From contig NZ_BMQK01000005.1 of NCBI RefSeq assembly GCF_014648075.1, positions 281,688 through 345,687 of the forward strand: a stretch of 64,000 bases of DNA, in the 5' to 3' direction. The position numbers and the translations under genes are program-made. Below the pieces are notes generated by a model. That model made no database searches. It was given only the letters and a program-made list of their open reading frames with translations, and had not been told where the DNA came from. Shown in pieces: positions 44,827-57,497 of the stretch (positions within the stretch are counted from its first letter, which is position 1; each line of letters opens with the position of its first letter). This DNA comes from Streptomyces ruber. GTDB lineage: Bacteria; Actinomycetota; Actinomycetes; Streptomycetales; Streptomycetaceae.

Positions 44827-44827
44827 G

Positions 44828-45943
44828 ATGTCGAAGCTCGGCAACCTCGGCGCCCGGCTCCACCGCGGCGAAATCGGCTACGACTTCGTCGCCCACCGCT
44901 TCCTCTGGTACGGCGTCTCCGTACTGATCACCGTCCTGGCCATCGCGGGCCTCGGGTTCCGCGGCCTGAACATGGGCATCGAGTTCCAGGGCGGCGCCGT
45001 CTTCACCGTCCCGAAGACGAGCGTCTCGGCCTCCCAGGCGGAGACGTACGCGGAAGAGGCCGCGGGCCACGACGCCATCGTGCAGGAGCTCGGCTCCGGC
45101 GGGATGCGCATCCAGGTCTCCGGCGTGGACACCGCGAAGTCCGACGACATCAAGCAGCAGCTCGCGCAGGACCTGAAGGTCGACGCGGACGACATCAACG
45201 CCGACCTCGTCGGACCCAGCTGGGGCGAGCAGATCGCCAACAAGGCGTGGCAGGGCCTCGGCATCTTCCTGGTCCTCGTGGTGATCTACCTGGCGATCGC
45301 CTTCGAGTGGCGCATGGCGGTCGCCGCCTTCGTCGCCCTCATCCACGACATCACCATCACCGTCGGCATCTACGCCCTCGTCGGCTTCGAGGTGACCCCG
45401 GGCACGGTGATCGGTCTGCTGACCATCCTCGGTTACTCGCTCTACGACACGGTGGTCGTCTTCGACAGCCTCAAGGAGCAGACCAAGGACATCACCAAGC
45501 AGACCCGCTGGACCTACAGCGAGATCGCCAACCGCTCGATCAACAGCACCCTGGTCCGCTCCGTCAACACCACGGTGGTCGCGCTGCTGCCGGTCGCCGG
45601 CCTGCTCTTCATCGGCGGCGGTGTCCTCGGCGCCGGTATGCTGAACGACATCTCGCTGTCGCTGTTCGTGGGTCTCGCCGCCGGCGCGTACTCCTCGATC
45701 TTCATCGCCACGCCGCTCGTCGCCGACCTCAAGGAGCGCGAGCCGCAGATGAAGGCCCTCAAGAAGCGCGTGCTCGCCAAGCGGGCGCAGAGCACCGACC
45801 GGGACACGGCCGACCAGGACGGGACCGCCGACGAGCCGTACGGCGACGAGCCGGAGGACGCCGCCCCCGCCGTCGTCGGCCCGCGCCACCAGCCCGCGAC
45901 CCGCAACCGGGGCCGCGGCCGACCGTCCGGAAAGCGTCGATGA
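44828..45943 (+). CDS. secF: protein translocase subunit SecF
   Basis: The partner of SecD, 371 residues. ATG 44828 has AAGGAGG upstream. Motifs include FRGLNMGIEFQGGAVFT, LVVIYLAIAFEWRMA and LLTILGYSLYDTVVVFD. An extended acidic/Arg-rich C-terminal tail is probably cytoplasmic. The stop overlaps the apt start. Confidence 0.95.
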   Translation: MSKLGNLGARLHRGEIGYDFVAHRFLWYGVSVLITVLAIAGLGFRGLNMGIEFQGGAVFTVPKTSVSASQAETYAEEAAGHDAIVQELGSGGMRIQVSGVDTAKSDDIKQQLAQDLKVDADDINADLVGPSWGEQIANKAWQGLGIFLVLVVIYLAIAFEWRMAVAAFVALIHDITITVGIYALVGFEVTPGTVIGLLTILGYSLYDTVVVFDSLKEQTKDITKQTRWTYSEIANRSINSTLVRSVNTTVVALLPVAGLLFIGGGVLGAGMLNDISLSLFVGLAAGAYSSIFIATPLVADLKEREPQMKALKKRVLAKRAQSTDRDTADQDGTADEPYGDEPEDAAPAVVGPRHQPATRNRGRGRPSGKRR

Positions 45944-46479
45944 CCGACATCCAGGAACTCCTGCTCAGCCGCATCCGCGACGTCGCGGACTACCCGGAGC
46001 CGGGGGTGATGTTCAAGGACATCACCCCGCTGCTGGCCGACCCGCAGGCGTTCACCGCACTCACGGACACCCTGTCGCAGCTCGCCGTCCGCAACGGCGC
46101 CACGAAGATCGTCGGCCTGGAGGCCCGCGGCTTCATCCTGGGCGCCCCGGTCGCCGTCCGGGCCGGCGTCGGCTTCATCCCCGTACGCAAGGCGGGCAAG
46201 CTCCCCGGAGCGACCCTCAGCCAGGCCTACGACCTGGAGTACGGCTCCGCGGAGATCGAGGTGCACGCCGAGGACCTGGCAGCCGGCGACCGCGTCATGG
46301 TCATCGACGACGTGCTCGCCACGGGCGGCACCGCCGAGGCCTCGCTCCAGCTCGTCCGCCGGGCGGGCGCCGACGTCGCGGGCGTCGCCGTCCTGATGGA
46401 GCTGGGCTTCCTCGGCGGCCGGGCCCGTCTGGAACCGGCTCTCGGTGGCGCCCCGCTGGACGCGTTGCTGCAGGTCTGA
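45940..46479 (+). CDS. apt: adenine phosphoribosyltransferase
   Basis: It salvages adenine to AMP with PRPP. The PRPP loop is VMVIDDVLATGGTAEAS. GLEARGFILGAPVAV is the conserved flexible-loop region. Length is 179 residues. ATG 45940 overlaps the secF stop (ATGA). It lies just before relA, as in other actinobacteria, linking purine salvage and ppGpp metabolism by position. Confidence 0.96.
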   Translation: MTDIQELLLSRIRDVADYPEPGVMFKDITPLLADPQAFTALTDTLSQLAVRNGATKIVGLEARGFILGAPVAVRAGVGFIPVRKAGKLPGATLSQAYDLEYGSAEIEVHAEDLAAGDRVMVIDDVLATGGTAEASLQLVRRAGADVAGVAVLMELGFLGGRARLEPALGGAPLDALLQV

Positions 46480-46498
46480 GCCTTTCGCGCCACCCGTG

Positions 46499-46550
46499 GA
46501 ACACCGCAGGGGCGGGCTCCGGAGGAATCCGGGGCCCGCCCCTGGTGTTC
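46499..46550 (+). terminator. terminator after apt
   Basis: A long hairpin: GAACACC (46499-46505) pairs with GGTGTTC at the right end, and GCAGGGGCGGGC pairs with GCCCGCCCCTG inside. It separates apt from the relA promoter. Confidence 0.75.
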
Positions 46551-46661
46551 CACCAGTACCAGGGCGTCTCACCGGTCGACGACGAGCGACAAGCCCGGGA
46601 TCGCTACCATGGGGTCTCCGGAGCCTGACCGGGGGACCCGGATCGCGCACGAGGAGCCCTC

Positions 46662-49199
<2,538 letters not shown>

Positions 49200-49203
49200 C
49201 GCG

Positions 49204-49245
49204 TACGACGGTGCCGCCTCCCCGGAAGGAGGCGGCACCGTCGTA
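49204..49245. terminator. bidirectional terminator between relA and the DUF349 gene
   Basis: An 18-bp perfect stem: TACGACGGTGCCGCCTCC (49204-49221) with its complement at 49228-49245 around CCGGAA. It is among the strongest hairpins in the window. Confidence 0.9.
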
Positions 49246-49268
49246 CCGTCGTGGAGCGGCCGGCAGCG

Positions 49269-50498
49269 TCAGCCGCCGAACTCCTGCAGCCCCTTCAGCG
49301 CCTGGTCGAGCAGCGCCTGGCGGCCGTCCAGCTCCTGCTGGAGCTTGCCGGCCTTGGCGTCGTTGCCGGAGGCGCGGGCCGCCTCGATCTGGCCCTTGAG
49401 CTTGTCGACGGCCGCCTGCAGCTGGCCCGTGAGGCCCTCGGCCCGGGCGCGGGCCTCCGGGTTCGTACGGCGCCACTCCGCTTCCTCGGACTCCTGGATG
49501 GCCCGCTCCACCGCGTGCATCCGGCCCTCCACCTTCGGGCGGGCGTCCCGCGGGACGTGGCCGATGGCCTCCCAGCGCTCGTTGATGGAGCGGAACGCGG
49601 CGCGCGCCGACTTCAGGTCCGTGACCGGAAGCAGCTTCTCCGCCTCGCCCGCCAGCTCCTCCTTGAGCTTCAGGTTCTCGGCCTGCTCGGCGTCGCGCTC
49701 GGCGAACACCGCGCCCCGGGCGGCGAAGAAGACGTCCTGGGCGCCGCGGAAGCGGTTCCACAGGTCGTCCTCGTGCTCGCGCTGGGCGCGGCCCGCCGCC
49801 TTCCACTCGGTCATCAGCTCGCGGTAGCGGGCCGCGGTCGGTCCCCAGTCGGTCGAGTCCGACAGCGCCTCGGCCTCCGCGACCAGCCGCTCCTTGATCT
49901 TGCGGGCCTCCTCGCGCTGCGCGTCCAGCTGCGCGAAGTGCGCCTTGCGCCGCTTGGAGAACGCCGAGCGGGCGTGCGAGAAGCGGTGCCACAGCTCGTC
50001 GTCCGACTTGCGGTCGAGGCGCGGCAGCCCCTTCCAGGTGTCCACCAGCGCCCGCAGCCGCTCACCGGCCGCCCGCCACTGCTCGGACGCGGCCAGCTCC
50101 TCCGCCTCGGCGACCAGCGTCTCCTTGGCGCTGCGCGCCTCGTCGGACTGCTTGGCCCGCTGCGCCTTGCGCTCCTCACGGCGGGACTCGACCGTCTGGA
50201 CGAGCTTGTCCAGCCGGGTCCGCAGCGCGTCCAGGTCGCCCACCGCGTGGTGTGCGTCCACCTGCTCCCGCAGATGGGCGATCGCGGCCTGGGCGTCCTT
50301 CGCCGACAGGTCGGTGGTCCGTACCCGTCGTTCGAGGAGGCCGATCTCCACAACCAGGCCCTCGTACTTGCGTTCGAAGTAGGCCAGCGCCTCCTCGGGA
50401 GAGCCGGCCTGCCAGGAACCGACGACCTGCTCGCCGTCGGCCGTACGCACGTACACGGTCCCCGTCTCGTCGACGCGGCCCCACGGGTCGCTGCTCAC
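49269..50498 (-). CDS. DUF349-repeat protein
   Basis: The 409-residue coiled, charged protein is built of DUF349 repeats, each with a W-x5-RF core (DELWHRFSHARSAFSKRRKAHF; DDLWNRFRGAQDVFFAARG). The final third is a helical coil ending in LLDQALKGLQEFGG. It is soluble, with no membrane segments. GTG 50498 has GGAGGAGG at 5 nt. DUF349 proteins may act with nucleic acid or the translation apparatus, but their role is not established. Confidence 0.85.
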   Translation of the reverse strand: MSSDPWGRVDETGTVYVRTADGEQVVGSWQAGSPEEALAYFERKYEGLVVEIGLLERRVRTTDLSAKDAQAAIAHLREQVDAHHAVGDLDALRTRLDKLVQTVESRREERKAQRAKQSDEARSAKETLVAEAEELAASEQWRAAGERLRALVDTWKGLPRLDRKSDDELWHRFSHARSAFSKRRKAHFAQLDAQREEARKIKERLVAEAEALSDSTDWGPTAARYRELMTEWKAAGRAQREHEDDLWNRFRGAQDVFFAARGAVFAERDAEQAENLKLKEELAGEAEKLLPVTDLKSARAAFRSINERWEAIGHVPRDARPKVEGRMHAVERAIQESEEAEWRRTNPEARARAEGLTGQLQAAVDKLKGQIEAARASGNDAKAGKLQQELDGRQALLDQALKGLQEFGG

Positions 50499-50633
50499 AG
50501 CGCCTCCTCCACATGATGCCTGCGGCAGGCTGCTGCACCCCCGGGCATCGTCCACAGTTTCGTCACGGCCAACATAGGCGACCGGCGGGGCGGCTGTCCG
50601 CATCCCGCGCGACCGAAATTTCGCAGTTGGCGG

Positions 50634-51470
50634 TCAGGATTTCGAGACCGTCGCCTTGTTGATCACCACGGTCGCGTTCGGGGCGCCGTCCCCCATGCCC
50701 GAGTTCTCGCCCGCCTCGGCGATCTTCTGCAGGACCTTCATGCCCGATTCGGAAATCGTCCCGAACGGTGTGTAGTTGGCGGGCAACTGACTGTCCTGGT
50801 AGACGAGGAAGAACTGGCTGCCGCCACTGTTCCGGCCCTCGCCGGACTGGGCGTTGTACTGGTTGGCCATGGCCACCGTGCCCGCCGGGTACACGTCGCC
50901 CTTCAGGCGCTCGTCCTTGAGGTTCTCGTCCGGGATCGTGTAGCCGGGGCCGCCCATGCCGGTGCCCTCGGGGTCGCCGCACTGGAGCACGTAGATGCCG
51001 GCGGTGGTGAGCCGGTGGCACTTCGTGTGGTCCAGGTAACCCTTGCCGACCAGGAAGTCGAACGAGTTCACCGTGTGCGGGGCCTTCGACGCGTCCATCG
51101 CTATGGAGATGTCACCGCAGGTCGTCCGCAGATCCATCGTGTACGTCGCGGACTTGTCGACGGTGAGCTCCGGCTCCTTGTCGAAGCTGAGCTTCTTCAC
51201 CTCGCCCTCGGCGGGCTTCTCGCACGGGTCCTCGACCGGACTCGCCGAGGCGCTCGGGGTCACCTCCGCACTCGCGTTCTCCTTGTTGTCGTCGCCCTTC
51301 AGGGCGCCGGTCGTGTACAGCGCGACGCTGCCGATGAGGATCACGCCGAGGACCGAGGCGATCACGGAGTTGCGGACACGGGCCTTGCGCCGCGCCGACG
51401 TGCGCCGCTGCTGCTGCCGCAAGAACTTCTCCCGGGCGAGCTGACGCCGCCGCTGTTCCTGGCTGACCAC
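50634..51470 (-). CDS. membrane-anchored cyclophilin-type peptidylprolyl isomerase
   Basis: The 278-residue protein has a basic N-terminus (RRRQLAREKFLRQQQRR) and one helix (SVIASVLGVILIGSVALYT). An acidic Ser/Ala linker and an extracytoplasmic cyclophilin domain follow. Catalytic-region motifs are KCHRLT (Arg), VLQCGDPEGTGMGGPGY, MANQYN and GSQFFLVYQD. GTG 51470 has GAGGAGAG upstream. It catalyses proline isomerisation during folding of exported proteins. A neighbouring ppi next to relA is also seen in mycobacteria. Confidence 0.9.
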   Translation of the reverse strand: MVSQEQRRRQLAREKFLRQQQRRTSARRKARVRNSVIASVLGVILIGSVALYTTGALKGDDNKENASAEVTPSASASPVEDPCEKPAEGEVKKLSFDKEPELTVDKSATYTMDLRTTCGDISIAMDASKAPHTVNSFDFLVGKGYLDHTKCHRLTTAGIYVLQCGDPEGTGMGGPGYTIPDENLKDERLKGDVYPAGTVAMANQYNAQSGEGRNSGGSQFFLVYQDSQLPANYTPFGTISESGMKVLQKIAEAGENSGMGDGAPNATVVINKATVSKS

Positions 51471-51660
51471 GGGGTTCTCTCCTCATGCGTCGTGTACGTC
51501 GACCGGTACGCGGGGCGTCCCTGGCGTCGACCGCCTGCGTGTGCCCCGTACCGTATATGGGTTCGCTGAGGAAACGGCAGCGCCGGTAGGCTCTGATCCG
51601 CGGCGGACCGCTTCCACGGCGGAGTCAGCAGCCGCTCTCTACGACACAAGAAGGACGATC

Positions 51661-52383
51661 GTGCTCATTGCCGGGTTCCCCGCCGGGGCCTGGGGGACCA
51701 ACTGTTACCTGGTCGCCCCTGCCGCCGGTGAGGAGTGCGTGATCATCGACCCGGGCCACCAGGCCGCGCGGGGCGTCGAGGAGGCACTGAGGAAGCATCG
51801 GCTCAAGCCCGTCGCCGTCGTCCTCACCCACGGCCACATCGACCACGTGGCCTCGGTCGTCCCCGTGTGCGGCGCGCACGACGTGCCGGCGTGGATCCAC
51901 CCCGCGGACCGGTACATGATGAGCGACCCCGAGAAGGGGATCGGCCGCTCCATCGGGATGCCGCTGATGGGCGAGCTGGCCGTGGGGGAGCCCGACGACG
52001 TGAAGGAGCTGACCGACGGGTCCCGGCTCTCGCTCGCGGGCCTCACGTTCTCCGTGGCGCACGCACCGGGCCATACCAAGGGGTCGGTGACCTTCCGGAT
52101 GCCCGAGACGGCGGACGTCCCCTCCGTGTTCTTCTCGGGCGACCTGCTCTTCGCCGGCTCCATCGGACGCACCGACCTGCCCGGCGGTGACATGGCCGAG
52201 ATGCTCGACTCGCTGGCCCGCGTGTGCCTGCCGCTCGACGACTCGACCGTGGTGCTGTCCGGCCACGGCGCCCAGACGACCATCGGCCAGGAGCGCGCCA
52301 CCAACCCGTATCTGCGGCAGGTGGCCGCCGGCCGCCAGGATCGCGGTGCGGACCCCGGGTCCGCTCCCCGACGAGGAATGTGA
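51661..52383 (+). CDS. metallo-beta-lactamase-fold hydrolase (glyoxalase II-like)
   Basis: The 240-residue hydrolase has the zinc motif [11 protein letters not shown], the downstream His in [12 protein letters not shown], Asp in [15 protein letters not shown] and LSGHGAQTT. This set is typical of hydroxyacylglutathione-hydrolase-like enzymes. In an actinomycete the thiol would be mycothiol or another acyl thioester; the substrate is not known. GTG 51661 has AAGGACG upstream. It lies 13 nt before hisS. Confidence 0.9.
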   Translation: MLIAGFPAGAWGTNCYLVAPAAGEECVIIDPGHQAARGVEEALRKHRLKPVAVVLTHGHIDHVASVVPVCGAHDVPAWIHPADRYMMSDPEKGIGRSIGMPLMGELAVGEPDDVKELTDGSRLSLAGLTFSVAHAPGHTKGSVTFRMPETADVPSVFFSGDLLFAGSIGRTDLPGGDMAEMLDSLARVCLPLDDSTVVLSGHGAQTTIGQERATNPYLRQVAAGRQDRGADPGSAPRRGM

Positions 52384-52396
52384 CGAGAGACTTTTC

Positions 52397-53665
52397 GTGA
52401 GCACCTTCAAGGCCCCCAAGGGCACGTACGACCTGCTGCCGCCGGACAGCGCCCAGTACCTCGCCGTCCGCGAGGCCATCGCCGCCCCGCTGCGCAACTC
52501 CGGGTACGGCTACATCGAGACGCCCGGCTTCGAGAACGTCGAGCTGTTCGCGCGCGGCGTCGGTGAGTCCACCGACATCGTGACCAAGGAGATGTACGCC
52601 TTCGAGACCAAGGGCGGCGACAAGCTGGCCCTGCGCCCCGAGGGCACCGCCTCCGTGCTGCGCGCCGCCCTGGAGGGCAGCCTGCACAAGGCGGGCAACC
52701 TCCCGGTCAAGCTCTGGTACTCGGGCTCGTACTACCGCTACGAGCGCCCCCAGAAGGGCCGCTACCGCCACTTCTCGCAGGTGGGCGCCGAGGCGATCGG
52801 CGCCGAGGACCCGGCCCTGGACGCCGAGCTGATCATCCTGGCCGACCAGGCGTACCGCTCGCTGGGCCTGAGGAACTTCCGCATCCTCCTCAACTCCCTC
52901 GGCGACAAGGAGTGCCGCCCGGTCTACCGCGCCGCCCTGCAGGACTTCCTGCGCGGCCTGGACCTGGACGAGGAGACCCTGCGCCGCGCCGAGATCAACC
53001 CGCTGCGCGTCCTCGACGACAAGCGCGCGGACGTCCAGAAGCAGCTGGCAGGCGCACCGCTTCTCCGGGACTACCTCTGCGACGCCTGCAAGGCGTACCA
53101 CGAGGAGGTCCGCGAGCTGATCACCGCGGCGGGCGTGGCCTTCGAGGACGACCCGAAGCTGGTCCGCGGCCTCGACTACTACACGCGGACGACCTTCGAG
53201 TTCGTCCACGACGGCCTCGGCTCCCAGTCCGCGGTGGGCGGCGGCGGCCGCTACGACGGCCTCTCCGAGATGATCGGCGGCCCCGCGCTCCCGTCGGTGG
53301 GCTGGGCCCTCGGCGTGGACCGTACGGTCCTCGCGCTGAAGGCGGAGGGCGTCGAGCTCGCCCTGCCCGCGACCACCAGCGTCTACGCGGTACCGCTCGG
53401 CGAGGAGGCCCGCCGGGTGCTGTTCGCCAAGGTCACCGAGTTGCGCCGGGTGGGCGTCGCGACGGACTTCGCGTACGGGGGCAAGGGGCTGAAGGCGGCG
53501 ATGAAGGCCGCCAACCGGTCGGGCGCCCGCTACGCACTCGTGCTGGGCGAGCGCGACCTCGCCGAGAATGTCGTCCAGCTCAAGGACATGGAGTCCGGCG
53601 AGCAGCAGGCGATCGGCGTCAACGAGATCGTGGCGGAGCTGGAGACCCGGCTCGGCAGGCCGTAG
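52397..53665 (+). CDS. hisS: histidine--tRNA ligase
   Basis: The class II synthetase for tRNA-His, 422 residues. Motif 1/2 regions are GTYDLLPPD and [19 protein letters not shown]. The histidine motifs are [15 protein letters not shown] and GGGGRYDGL. Motif 3 is [12 protein letters not shown], and an anticodon-binding domain follows. GTG 52397 is 13 nt after the hydrolase gene. It ends at a perfect terminator hairpin. Confidence 0.97.
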   Translation: MSTFKAPKGTYDLLPPDSAQYLAVREAIAAPLRNSGYGYIETPGFENVELFARGVGESTDIVTKEMYAFETKGGDKLALRPEGTASVLRAALEGSLHKAGNLPVKLWYSGSYYRYERPQKGRYRHFSQVGAEAIGAEDPALDAELIILADQAYRSLGLRNFRILLNSLGDKECRPVYRAALQDFLRGLDLDEETLRRAEINPLRVLDDKRADVQKQLAGAPLLRDYLCDACKAYHEEVRELITAAGVAFEDDPKLVRGLDYYTRTTFEFVHDGLGSQSAVGGGGRYDGLSEMIGGPALPSVGWALGVDRTVLALKAEGVELALPATTSVYAVPLGEEARRVLFAKVTELRRVGVATDFAYGGKGLKAAMKAANRSGARYALVLGERDLAENVVQLKDMESGEQQAIGVNEIVAELETRLGRP

Positions 53666-53682
53666 CCGGAGGACCGGACGGG

Positions 53683-53722
53683 GTGGGCCCCGGAACTCCG
53701 TGACCGGCGTTCCGGGGCCCAC
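53683..53722 (+). terminator. terminator after hisS
   Basis: GTGGGCCCCGGAAC (53683-53696) and GTTCCGGGGCCCAC (53709-53722) form a perfect 14-bp stem with a 12-nt loop. Confidence 0.88.
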
Positions 53723-53844
53723 TGGTCCCTCCCGTCCCCCGCCGAACGTCCTTTCTTACGTCCGTCAGACGCCTCGAGGACGACTGTGTACGGCAGAATG
53801 ACCGTGCCGGACGGCTTCTTCGACGACCTTACGGATACGACGTG

Positions 53845-54483
53845 ATGAGCAAGACGACAGTCAAGGACGTGCCACTCGAGCGGGACCCCGCCGCCCCGTC
53901 CCCGGGCAGGGTGGGCACCGGACGTGCTTTCGCGATCATGCTGCTGATCACGGGCGCGGCCGGACTGCTCGCCGCCTGGGTCATCACGCTCGACAAGTTC
54001 AAGCTCCTCGAGGACCCGAACTTCACTCCCGCGTGCAGCCTGAACCCGGTCGTCTCCTGCGGCAACATCATGAAGAGCGATCAGGCCTCGGTCTTCGGGT
54101 TCCCCAACCCGATGCTCGGCCTCGTCGCGTACGGCATCGTGATCTGCGTCGGCATGAGCCTGCTGGCCCGTGCCTCCTTCCCGCGCTGGTACTGGCTCAC
54201 CTTCAACGCGGGCACCCTCTTCGGTGTCGGCTTCTGCACCTGGCTGCAGTTCCAGTCCCTGTACCGGATCAACTCCCTGTGCCTGTGGTGCTGCCTGGCC
54301 TGGGTCGCCACGATCGTCATGTTCTGGTACGTGACGTCGCTCAACGTCCGCAACGGCTTCCTGCCCGCGCCGAGCCGGCTCAAGGGCTTCCTCGGCGAGT
54401 TCACCTGGGTCCTGCCCGTGATGCACATCGGCATCATCGGCATGTTGATCCTGACCCGCTGGTGGGACTTCTGGACCAGCTGA
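53845..54483 (+). CDS. vitamin K epoxide reductase (VKOR)-family membrane protein
   Basis: The 212-residue polytopic protein has the VKOR active site CLWCCLAWV (CxxC) and the paired loop cysteines in FTPACSLNPVVSCGN. There are at least five predicted helices, the first AIMLLITGAAGLLAAWVITL. In bacteria such proteins reoxidise DsbA-like partners using quinones. The DsbA-like gene at 12177 lacks a signal peptide, so it is not an obvious partner. ATG 53845 is preferred; GTG 53842 is one codon earlier. Confidence 0.9.
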   Translation: MSKTTVKDVPLERDPAAPSPGRVGTGRAFAIMLLITGAAGLLAAWVITLDKFKLLEDPNFTPACSLNPVVSCGNIMKSDQASVFGFPNPMLGLVAYGIVICVGMSLLARASFPRWYWLTFNAGTLFGVGFCTWLQFQSLYRINSLCLWCCLAWVATIVMFWYVTSLNVRNGFLPAPSRLKGFLGEFTWVLPVMHIGIIGMLILTRWWDFWTS

Positions 54484-54562
54484 CGGACGGGCCGACGGGC
54501 GGGACGGCGGACGGCCCGACGGCGCCCGCCGCGTTGTCGGTGCGGTGATTTAGGGTTTCACC

Positions 54563-55918
54563 GTGGAGCCCGACCTGTTCACCGCCGCCGCCGAAGAACG
54601 CCAGGAGAGGGAGCCGTCCAGCAGCCCCCTGGCGGTACGGATGCGCCCGCGCACCCTCGACGAGGTCGTGGGCCAGCAGCACCTGCTCAAGCCCGGTTCG
54701 CCCCTGCGCAGACTCGTCGGCGAGTCCGGCGGCGGCCCCGCCGGCCCCTCCTCGGTGATCCTGTGGGGCCCGCCCGGCACGGGCAAGACGACCCTCGCGT
54801 ACGTCGTCTCCAAGGCCACCAACAAGCGCTTCGTGGAGCTCTCCGCGATCACCGCGGGCGTCAAGGAGGTCCGCGCGGTCATCGACGGCGCCCGCCGCGC
54901 CACCGGCGGCTACGGCACCGAGACCGTCCTCTTCCTCGACGAGATCCACCGCTTCAGCAAGGCCCAGCAGGACTCCCTGCTGCCCGCCGTGGAGAACCGC
55001 TGGGTCACGCTGATCGCGGCGACGACGGAGAACCCGTACTTCTCCGTGATCTCTCCCCTGCTCTCCCGCTCCCTCCTCCTCACCCTCGAACCGCTCACCG
55101 ACGACGACCTGCGCGGACTGCTCCGCCGCGCCCTCGCCCACGAGCGCGGGCTCAAGGGGTCCGTCACCCTCCCCGGGGACACCGAGGAGCACCTGCTGCG
55201 CATCGCGGGCGGCGACGCCCGCCGCGCGCTGACCGCCCTGGAGGCCGCGGCCGGAGCCGCCCTCGACAAGGGCGAGACGGAGATAGGCCTGACGACCCTG
55301 GAGGAGACCGTCGACCGGGCCGCGGTGAAGTACGACCGCTCCGGCGACCAGCACTACGACGTGGCCAGCGCCCTGATCAAGTCGATCCGCGGCTCCGACG
55401 TCGACGCGGCCCTGCACTACCTGGCCCGCATGATCGAGGCGGGGGAGGACCCCCGGTTCATCGCCCGGCGGCTGATGATCTCCGCCAGCGAGGACATCGG
55501 GCTGGCCGATCCGAACGCGCTGCCCATCGCGGTCGCCGCCGCCCAGGCCGTCGCCATGATCGGCTTCCCCGAGGCCGCCCTCACCCTCAGCCACGCCACC
55601 ATCGCGCTCGCCCTGGCCCCCAAGTCCAACGCGGCGACCACCGCCATCGGCGCCGCCATGGAGGACGTCCGCAAGGGCCTCGCCGGGCCCGTGCCCCCGC
55701 ACCTGCGCGACGGCCACTACAAGGGCGCCGCCAAGCTCGGCCACTCCCAGGGCTACGTGTACCCGCACGACCTGCCCGAGGGCATCGCCGCCCAGCAGTA
55801 CGCACCGGACGCGCTCAAGGACCGCCAGTACTACACCCCGACCCGGCACGGCGCCGAGGCCCGGTACGCGGACGCGGTGGAGTGGACGAGGAAGCACCTC
55901 GGTCGCAAGCGGTCCTGA
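54563..55918 (+). CDS. rarA: replication-associated recombination protein RarA (MgsA)
   Basis: An AAA+ clamp-loader-like ATPase of 451 residues that acts at stalled replication forks. [15 protein letters not shown] starts the core. Walker A is [13 protein letters not shown], Walker B is [15 protein letters not shown], and sensor 1 is [12 protein letters not shown]. The C-terminal tetramerisation region is [23 protein letters not shown] 54563 lacks a ribosome binding site. TAGGGT at 54551-54556 lies 6 nt upstream, so the mRNA is probably leaderless. Confidence 0.94.
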   Translation: MEPDLFTAAAEERQEREPSSSPLAVRMRPRTLDEVVGQQHLLKPGSPLRRLVGESGGGPAGPSSVILWGPPGTGKTTLAYVVSKATNKRFVELSAITAGVKEVRAVIDGARRATGGYGTETVLFLDEIHRFSKAQQDSLLPAVENRWVTLIAATTENPYFSVISPLLSRSLLLTLEPLTDDDLRGLLRRALAHERGLKGSVTLPGDTEEHLLRIAGGDARRALTALEAAAGAALDKGETEIGLTTLEETVDRAAVKYDRSGDQHYDVASALIKSIRGSDVDAALHYLARMIEAGEDPRFIARRLMISASEDIGLADPNALPIAVAAAQAVAMIGFPEAALTLSHATIALALAPKSNAATTAIGAAMEDVRKGLAGPVPPHLRDGHYKGAAKLGHSQGYVYPHDLPEGIAAQQYAPDALKDRQYYTPTRHGAEARYADAVEWTRKHLGRKRS

Positions 55919-55926
55919 GCACCCTG

Positions 55927-55932
55927 TAAACT
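55927..55932 (+). promoter_or_regulatory. candidate -10 (TAAACT) for rpsD
   Basis: TAAACT stands out in GC-rich sequence 281 nt upstream of rpsD. No clear -35 is seen. It would give a leader of about 270 nt. Confidence 0.45.
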
Positions 55933-55939
55933 CGCCCGG

Positions 55940-56212
55940 AGTGCCGAGTCCCGCGCTGTCAGAGCGGGACACCCGGCCGGAACCCTCAAGCGGGGTTCCA
56001 GGAGCGTCGCGCACCGTCGAAGGTGTCGCGGGCAGCCCACCACCACCCGGATCCCGGGAGCGGTCGGTGGGCCACTCGCGTGCTGCACGTATGTGCCCAG
56101 ACCAGGGGAGCGGCTGCCCACCTCGACTCAGGCGAGACGAGGCGGGATTCCCCGGCTGCGGATGCGACCTCCCTCAAACCCTGACGAGCCGAACACCGAG
56201 AGAAGAGAAACA
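55940..56212 (+). promoter_or_regulatory. long structured 5' leader of rpsD
   Basis: Several consecutive hairpins are visible. CCCGC/GCGGG starts near 55951. GGAACCC pairs with GGGTTCC (about 55979-55999). CACCGTCGA/TCGAAGGTG-type pairing lies near 56020. CCCACC/GGTGGG spans about 56037-56072. No small open frame is convincing. Ribosomal protein S4 represses its own operon through such leaders in other bacteria, so autoregulation is a reasonable inference here. Confidence 0.5.
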
Positions 56213-56827
56213 GTGGCGAACCAGTCCCGCCCCAAGGTCAAGAAGTCGCGTGCCCTCGGTATCGCGCTGACCCCGAAGGCCGTCAAGTACTTCGAGGCCC
56301 GCCCCTACCCGCCGGGTGAGCACGGCCGCGGCCGCAAGCAGAACTCGGACTACAAGGTCCGTCTGCTCGAGAAGCAGCGTCTGCGCGCGCAGTACGACGT
56401 GTCCGAGCGTCAGCTCGTCCGCGCCTACGAGCGTGCCTCCAAGGTCCAGGGCAAGACCGGTGAGGCCCTGATCATCGAGCTCGAGCGCCGTCTCGACGCC
56501 CTGGTCCTGCGCTCGGGCATCGCCCGCACGATCTACCAGGCCCGTCAGATGGTCGTCCACGGCCACATCGAGGTCAACGGCCAGAAGGTCGACAAGCCGT
56601 CCTTCCGCGTCAAGCCGGACGACGTCGTCATGGTCCGTGAGCGCAGCCGTCAGAAGCCGCTGTTCGAGGTCGCCCGTGAGGGTGGCTTCGCCGCGGACGG
56701 CGAGACCCCGCGCTACCTCCAGGTGAACCTCAAGGCCCTGGCGTTCCGCCTGGACCGTGAGCCGAACCGCAAGGAGATCCCGGTGATCTGCGACGAGCAG
56801 CTCGTCGTCGAGTACTACGCCCGTTGA
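56213..56827 (+). CDS. rpsD: 30S ribosomal protein S4
   Basis: A primary 16S rRNA-binding protein of 204 residues. It starts [20 protein letters not shown]. It has the S4 RNA-binding domain ([20 protein letters not shown]) and ends LVVEYYAR. The N-terminal region lacks the four cysteines of zinc-binding S4, so this is the zinc-free form. GTG 56213 follows GAGAAGAGAAA. It stands alone here rather than in the alpha operon, as usual in Streptomyces. Confidence 0.97.
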   Translation: MANQSRPKVKKSRALGIALTPKAVKYFEARPYPPGEHGRGRKQNSDYKVRLLEKQRLRAQYDVSERQLVRAYERASKVQGKTGEALIIELERRLDALVLRSGIARTIYQARQMVVHGHIEVNGQKVDKPSFRVKPDDVVMVRERSRQKPLFEVAREGGFAADGETPRYLQVNLKALAFRLDREPNRKEIPVICDEQLVVEYYAR

Positions 56828-56861
56828 TCCTTCTTCGGCGGACGTAGTCCCCTCGCGCGTC

Positions 56862-56908
56862 AGCCCGTCGTTCCCCCGCCCCCTTCGAGGCGGGCGGGGC
56901 GGCGGGCT
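56862..56908 (+). terminator. terminator after rpsD
   Basis: AGCCCG (56862-56867) pairs with CGGGCT (56903-56908), and the inner CCCCGCCC/GGGCGGGG extends the stem. TTT follows. Confidence 0.7.
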
Positions 56909-57037
56909 TTCCGCATCCCGTGTGCTCTCCGTGTCATGCGGTACCGCGTTAATGCGGTGCGGAGCGACATCCCCGGCGCGATAGGCTCGGGGCACGACTT
57001 TTCGATGTTCAGGCAAGTGCCAGGGAGCGGGTGCGCA

Positions 57038-57490
57038 GTGTCCGGTGGAGAGGTGGCCGGGATCCTGGTGGCCGTGTTCTGGGCGATCCTGGTCTCCTTC
57101 CTCGCCGTCGCGCTGGCGAGGCTGGCCCAGACGCTCAGGGCGACCACCAAGCTCGTCGCGGACGTGACCGATCAGGCGGTCCCGCTCCTCGCCGACGCTT
57201 CCTCCGCGGTCCGCTCCGCGCAGACGCAGATCGACCGGGTCGACGCGATCGCCTCCGACGTGCAGGAGGTCACCTCCAACGCCTCGGCGCTCTCCACCAC
57301 CGTCGCCTCCACCTTCGGCGGCCCGCTGGTGAAGGTCGCGGCGTTCGGCTACGGCGTGCGCCGCGCCATCGGCGGCCGCAAGGAGGACGCGCCGGGGAAG
57401 CCGGGCAGGGCCTCCCGGCGCACCGTGATCGTCGGCCGTACCGTCCCGTCCGCGCGCCGGGAGCGGCGCGGCCGGGGGAAGAAGGACTGA
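57038..57490 (+). CDS. DUF948-family membrane-anchored protein
   Basis: The 150-residue protein has one N-terminal helix (GILVAVFWAILVSFLAVAL). A coiled stretch with heptads follows (LRATTKLVADVTDQAVPLL; AQTQIDRVDAIASDVQEV), as in YoxC/DUF948 proteins, then a basic tail. AGGGAG lies 11 nt before GTG 57038. It is 7 nt from the next small gene and in line with alaS. Function is unknown. Confidence 0.82.
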   Translation: MSGGEVAGILVAVFWAILVSFLAVALARLAQTLRATTKLVADVTDQAVPLLADASSAVRSAQTQIDRVDAIASDVQEVTSNASALSTTVASTFGGPLVKVAAFGYGVRRAIGGRKEDAPGKPGRASRRTVIVGRTVPSARRERRGRGKKD

Positions 57491-57497
57491 CCCAGCG

